A stretch of DNA of 64,000 nt from Ambrosia x helenae (taxonomy: Eukaryota; Streptophyta; Magnoliopsida; Asterales; Asteraceae), in NCBI GenBank assembly GCA_030844895.1, contig JAUTDX010007096.1, forward strand, positions 189,001-253,000, given 5' to 3'. The notes under the pieces are model-generated. The model saw nothing but the letters and a program-made list of their open reading frames with translations, made no database searches and was not told where the DNA came from. Within the stretch, counting starts at the first letter, position 1. The number at the start of each line of letters is the position of its first letter. Shown one piece after another: positions 59,511-64,000 of the stretch. The position numbers were made by a program, and so were the translations under genes.

Positions 59511-62500
59511 CTAAACCATCTCTAGAAGTTTTATGTCTCCCATGGAATTTGCAGCAACCAAAGTAGAAGATTGATTCCGCCAACAAACGGATGACACAAA
59601 CTGCTCAGTGTCATCCAATTCATCACCTGAAATCGGGTCTGTGGTGTTGAATTTGTATGATAAAGCGGGCATAGGGAATGCTTTGTGGTAGATGAAAACC
59701 TGGGACGATTTAAGAACCATATCAATTATAGTTTGACCAAAAAAACGGAGTAGAATAAGTACGTAATGTACCAGGTTATATGTTTTTTCTAGTACCTCGT
59801 TTGTTTCTGAACCAGTGGCAATGTAACCGTCAGATACAGATAAACCGACAAAGTTCTGAAGAAAATAATAAAACAAGAGTTAAAAACAAGAAACATAAAG
59901 AGTCAACAATCGAGACAAACAAGAAGAAATTTACCTTAACATTTGTGTGACCTGTGAAGGACTGAACCGGACAGTCAACCACATGGGACGAGCACTCAGA
60001 CAAATCCCAAAGCTTCAAAGTGTTATCAGTAGATGATGATACAAGGGTCGTCGAGTCAATGAACTTAACATAACTAACGGTCTTCTCGTGTCCAACAAAC
60101 ATGCAAACGGGTCTGCTTGGATTTCGAAGATCATAATAATATACTCTATGATCTGCTGAACCGAATGCAAGGGATTTACCAGAATCCAAAGGGAACTGAA
60201 CACAACAGACATTTGCTTTTGTCTTAATTGTACCGACGCTTGCTCCCTGCAGAAGAATAATAAAAAAAAAAAAAAAAAGTTAATATACATCTGGATAATA
60301 ATCTTCACAGCATTATTTATCTGATATAGAATTGCCTGATTGATAATCCGATAATAGAATTGCCTGATTGATATTCCAGAGTTTTACAGAACCATCATCG
60401 CTTCCGCTTGCTAGTAGCGTGGGATCTGCTGATGAGAAATCCACTGACCATGCACGCTTCTCGTGCTCTCTCATTTCCTTATATACTTCATTTCGCGTAA
60501 CATCCCATACCTGAAAAATATAACTTTTAATGGTAAACAATAATATACACATACTAAACATTAAAAAGCGACGGGCGTGATTTGAAGTTGATAAATGTAC
60601 CTGTACTACGCCATCAAAATCACTTGACGCAATCTGACCTTTAATATAACTATTCCAACATATGCTACTGAGCTTCGACCTACTTGCCATTTCGACAACA
60701 GGATAATGGATGTCACGGTTTCCATTCAAGATTGAATCATATTCAAAAACTTTAATCTTCTTATTAACACCAGCAGTTGCAAAGAACTCTCCATCGCGAT
60801 CAAAACTCAAAGAACACACAAGATTAGAAGAACTTAAAAGGTCAGCTTGTTTCAAATCTGCTTTGACATTCAGTTTGCTAAAAGACAGATACTTGCATAA
60901 TCCATTCAAAAATGAGTTTATCCATCTACTTTGTCTACCTGCCAACTGATCTTTTAATGAAAAATCATTAACCGACTCTTTACTGTTGCTGCTAATTGGT
61001 CTAAACGCCCTTCGCCTAGTCGAAAAGTAAGCAGATTCTAGTTTCCTAAAGTTCCTCATCAATCTTGAACTTTTAGAGCTCGAATTTGCCTGGTTTTCAG
61101 ACGTGTGATGCTCGTTTTGATGAACATTAGTGATTAATCTGTTGCGTTTTCTGAATCCTGAACTAGAAGAATCATCATGGGAATCTTGAACTCCAAGATT
61201 CATATTTGATTCCGGTTTTCTATTGATTAATGACTGCAATTTCACAACTTCCTGCAAATCTGAGTTTACAGCTGAAACAATACTTCGCAAATTATCTGCA
61301 GCTTCTTGTTTGCGTTGTTGCATCACTAAAAGAAACTCCAGCAACAAATCCTGGTCGTCGAACTTTTCTTTAAGGTCTATCGCTGCCACCCGTTCATCTA
61401 ATTTGTCTTTAGGCTCAGTAAGAAACTCGCTTTGCAACACTTCACTGATAATGGCACATAAGATATTTTTTAGTACAAAACATCTGGTTTATGGAGGCTA
61501 CTGAACTATTGAATAAGAGTCCATCCAACTATGCAGCTGATTCGTTTATCTAGAACTCAACCAAGTGACGAAAGATAAAGAATAACACTGATTCACATTT
61601 GTTCGGCGATTAGAACTTAAAACATAATAATGTAAACTTTAAGGATTTTAAAATTTTATGGTGGTAAAAAATGGTAAGAAACTTATTAATTAAAAATATT
61701 AACTTCCTAATCTAATTAGGATTTAAATCGAATTCAGCAACAAAAAGAAGCTTAAACTTGTGTTAGTTTTTGTCTAGGGACATTCAAATTCAGAATTCAA
61801 CTAGGTTGCATTATGAGAGTAATTTTACCACATTCCGGTAGGGTGTCATTCATGTCAGGTTGGCTGGTCCGGTTTGGCAGATTGGTATCACCTAACATGA
61901 ACACGACCCGATTAGCTATTCTTGTCGAAAAACTCAACCTTAATTCAGACACACTTCCTGTAATCCGGACAAAACTCGCTAACCCATTTTTTAAACGGGT
62001 CAGACGGTTTGGCAGGTTGTAATTGTATTAAAAATGTCGTAAACTGGTTAGCGAGGTGCAAATGAGTTAAACAGCCTGGGGATTTTTCTTTCTTTTTTTT
62101 ATTTTTTATAATTTTAAACAGGTTGTCAGGTCGAACTGTTTATTTACAACTCAGCCAGCCCGAACAGGCGAACACGATCGCTTATTAACAAGCTAGGTGG
62201 TCAACCCATTTAGATATGTTACTTATACTTATTAGTAGTATTTTATTATTAGGGTTTAGTTGTGTTTAGCCCACAAGTCCAAGATAGGTTGCAGTCCATC
62301 CTAATATCAGTTGACCCACATAGTTGGATGGCAATTTTTTATAGCTGTTTCACATAAAACTTATGCAATAGTTCCTCCATAGGCATAATGAATATTACAG
62401 ATCGCGTAAGTTGACTAAAGGAAACTCACTCTATTTTCGGTCTACTAGTTGGCTCAGGATGCAGTAACCACAGACAGAACAATGCTACTTTCGGCCATTT

Positions 62501-63897
62501 TAGCAGTAATGGAGGAGGAAAAACGCGATGTCTCAGGCTAGACATGGTTGCATTCTTCTCTTCTACTGAGTTACACACGCAATACAACTGTCGACAACAA
62601 TAATAGTAATACTTTCAGTCAGGTTAAACGGGTCAATAAATCAAGTAATTCCGGATCCTATATATCTCAAAATTAAATAAAAAAGAGAATATATGAACCA
62701 ATGTGTTCAACTTTTTTATAAGATGTTAAACTATAACATGTTGACAGTCCATAGTTGTCAAAAGCGCGCCTAGGCGAGCGCCTAGGCGCGCCTAGGCTTG
62801 AGGCGCACCAAGTGCGCTGCGCCCTGTGAGGCGCGCGCTTAGGCACTGAGGCGCACTATCAGGGCTGATTTCCGGCCAAATTCAGGCTAAAAGTTGCATA
62901 AACCTCTAAAACATCCTAAATGAGTCATGAACAAGTCCTAAACAACCTAAAACATCCTAAAGTAGCCCTAAACAAGCCTAAAACATCTCTAGAATCCCTA
63001 AAAATGTATTTTATACTATGCGCTTGATTATAAAAAGCCGTCGTTTTTTATGCGCCTTGCGCCTAGGCTCCGGGCTCGGCCTATGCGCCTTGAGTGCGCC
63101 TAGGCGCTTTGACAACTAACTTGACACCTCAACATATCCCTAGAATTTGAAAGAAATTATCAAACATAATCCCATACCTCAAAGAGAAGGACCCCGAGTC
63201 GATAAACATCAGAAGCAAAAGAGCCTGGTAAACTTGCAGCCTCCTCAGGGCTTGTATACCAATCAGTTTCCATTTCTAATACTTGTTTCATGGGGAACTG
63301 TTTGTTTTCTGTTTGTTCACTGCAACTCGCCTCTAAATTCTCCAAACTAGATTGCATCCATGTGTTTTCCGACACCGTCTGAGCAAGATTTCCAAGATTT
63401 TGGCCCTTCAAACTAGTTTTCTGGCTGGTCAACACATCCTCATCCGAATCCTCATCCTCATCCTCATCAGAATCTGAGCAAGATGCAGACTCTATAAACG
63501 ACACACGGTTTAACGACGACATTACAAAGCAAGAGGGCCGGATATTATGCACAACAATCCCTTGTGAATGTGCCAAGTTTACAATCTCTACTATTTGCAC
63601 AAATATATGCAAGCATTCAACATCATTAACGGCTCTTCTTCCGTCATCTAACCACTGCCTCAAGCTAACATCTTTATGCCCCACTGGGCGAATAACTGCG
63701 CCAGCATCTTCGCGAAAGTAACCAAACTGAGTTCTGACTCGATTCAGCCGAGTCAACACAGTCTTATCCTGTCCTGCACTGCCTGCTATAATCCCAGAAT
63801 CATGATCTGATCTGAGGTTTCTGTTTGATGCTTCTGAAGAATTTAACCCTCTAGAACTACCAGAAACTTGATAACCAAATTCAGATAAATTCTCCAT
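59511..63897 (-). CDS. SPA4: SPA-type WD40 protein (SPA1-related 3/4)
   Basis: Seven coding exons on the minus strand (63178-63897, 62430-62587, 60601-61444, 60364-60510, 59935-60246, 59796-59855, 59511-59699) total 2,430 bp, or 809 aa, near Arabidopsis SPA4 and SPA3. SPA proteins join COP1 in a nuclear E3 ubiquitin ligase that degrades light-signalling factors such as HY5 in darkness. The N-terminal half is a kinase-like domain (SLRQWLDDGRR, HIFVQIVEIVNLAHSQGIVV, HNIRPSCFVMSS, DWYTSPEE, SDVYRLGVLLFE); HNIRPS replaces the usual HRD loop. A coiled coil follows (about residues 320-360), then seven-blade WD40 repeats (about 500-809: FEYDSIL, SGSDDGSVKLWN, YYYDLRNPSRPV, SSTDNTLKLWDL). An acidic Asp/Glu run follows CSDSDEDE. 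All introns are GT-AG except the one after exon 4, which appears GC-AG. SPA3 versus SPA4 cannot be settled. Confidence 0.93.
60247..60363 (-). other. Probable GC-AG intron of the SPA gene
   Basis: Exon 4 ends ...AATATCAATCAG and the next bases are GCAATT. Exon 5 begins GGAGCAAGC after a TTCTGCAG acceptor. Only this joint keeps the conserved reading (NINQ then GASVGTIKTKANVCC). No in-frame GT donor lies before the stop at about 60313. The donor region is duplicated at a 28-bp period (20 identical bases at 60354-60373 and 60326-60345), so a second GC donor lies at 60335-60334. Its use would add 28 bases and shift the frame. Confidence 0.75.
61445..62429 (-). other. Large intron 2 of the SPA gene
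   Basis: A 985-bp GT-AG intron (GTGAG donor at 62429). It is AT-rich; a plus-strand frame near 61813-62022 has 'cgggtc' repeats without family features. No mobile element boundary was resolved. Confidence 0.6.
62752..63118. mobile_element. GC-rich MITE in intron 1 of the SPA gene
   Basis: The left end TAGTTGTCAAAAGCGCGCC is inverted on the right as GCGCCTAGGCGCTTTGACAACTA-type sequence (TTTGACAACTA closes at 63118). The arms are packed with 'gcgcctaggc' palindromes and 'gaggcgc', around an AT-rich core with repeated 'cctaaaacatc'. Length is 367 bp. No clear TSD was read. It sits inside the 590-bp intron 1 and is likely to fold strongly as RNA. Confidence 0.72.
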
Positions 63898-64000
63898 TAA
63901 ATTTCTTCCACAAATTTCTTCATATACTCATATAGATCACATTTCAGCTCCATCAAAAACCTTCCAAACATCCATCATGAAAAAAAAAATATTAACTTTA
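63898..64000 (-). other. 5' leader or promoter edge of the SPA gene
   Basis: Only about 100 bp upstream of the SPA start codon fall within the window. The sequence is AT-rich; a leader intron or upstream exon cannot be judged. Confidence 0.4.

Noticed and set aside
61813..62022. 69-aa plus-strand frame in SPA intron 2
   Set aside because: It lies antisense within an intron, has 'cgggtc' repeat bias and no conserved motif.

Overview
The window is nuclear DNA from a flowering plant, most likely a eudicot. The evidence is split genes with plant introns, plant-only protein families (VQ, SPA, GT14), plant L1-type LINEs, Ty1/copia elements, Helitrons, Tourist- and hAT-type MITEs, and a nuclear copy of plastid 16S rDNA. 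The style of the repeats suggests Asteraceae, but that is inference and was not tested. Four host genes look intact. The rest is a thick, nested layer of transposable elements and unassigned AT-rich sequence.

Layout. 0-3.4 kb: a 5'-truncated LINE with a clean target-site duplication (TSD), a small MITE, and a single-exon VQ-motif gene (minus strand). 3.7-9.2 kb: one full-length but mutated L1-type LINE (minus) bounded by an 18-bp TSD. 9.2-23.4 kb: no host gene; several MITEs with 3-bp TSDs, an LTR-like block, a Mutator-like MITE next to a tRNA-type SINE, a Harbinger-like element split by a 1.77-kb LTR-like insertion, and a Tourist-like element filled with CCACCA-type repeats. 24.2-34.2 kb: a broken copia pol fragment, an element with long inverted termini, then a plastid rDNA insertion split by a copia element that is itself split by a 1.67-kb LTR-like insertion. 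34.2-40.9 kb: foldbacks, a retroposed fragment and a decayed LINE.

40.98-44.57 kb (minus) holds a nine-exon gene for a plastid S4-domain RNA-binding protein (YlmH / photosystem II S4 family, 316 aa). Two of its introns carry MITEs. 45-54.5 kb is a repeat zone with Tourist-like MITEs, a LINE 3' end and a family of short Helitrons. 56.09-58.81 kb (plus) is a four-exon GT14 glucuronosyltransferase-like gene (425 aa). It converges on a seven-exon SPA3/SPA4-type gene (minus, 59.51-63.90 kb, 809 aa), a partner of COP1 in light signalling.

The host genes do not form a pathway. I see no undescribed multi-gene system. The most notable observations are a probable GC-AG intron in the SPA gene whose donor site lies in a 28-bp-period duplication, a three-layer insertion in plastid-derived DNA, a Helitron family with clear termini, and a SINE whose TSD overlaps that of an older MITE. 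All exon boundaries were derived by hand from splice signals, reading frame and family conservation.
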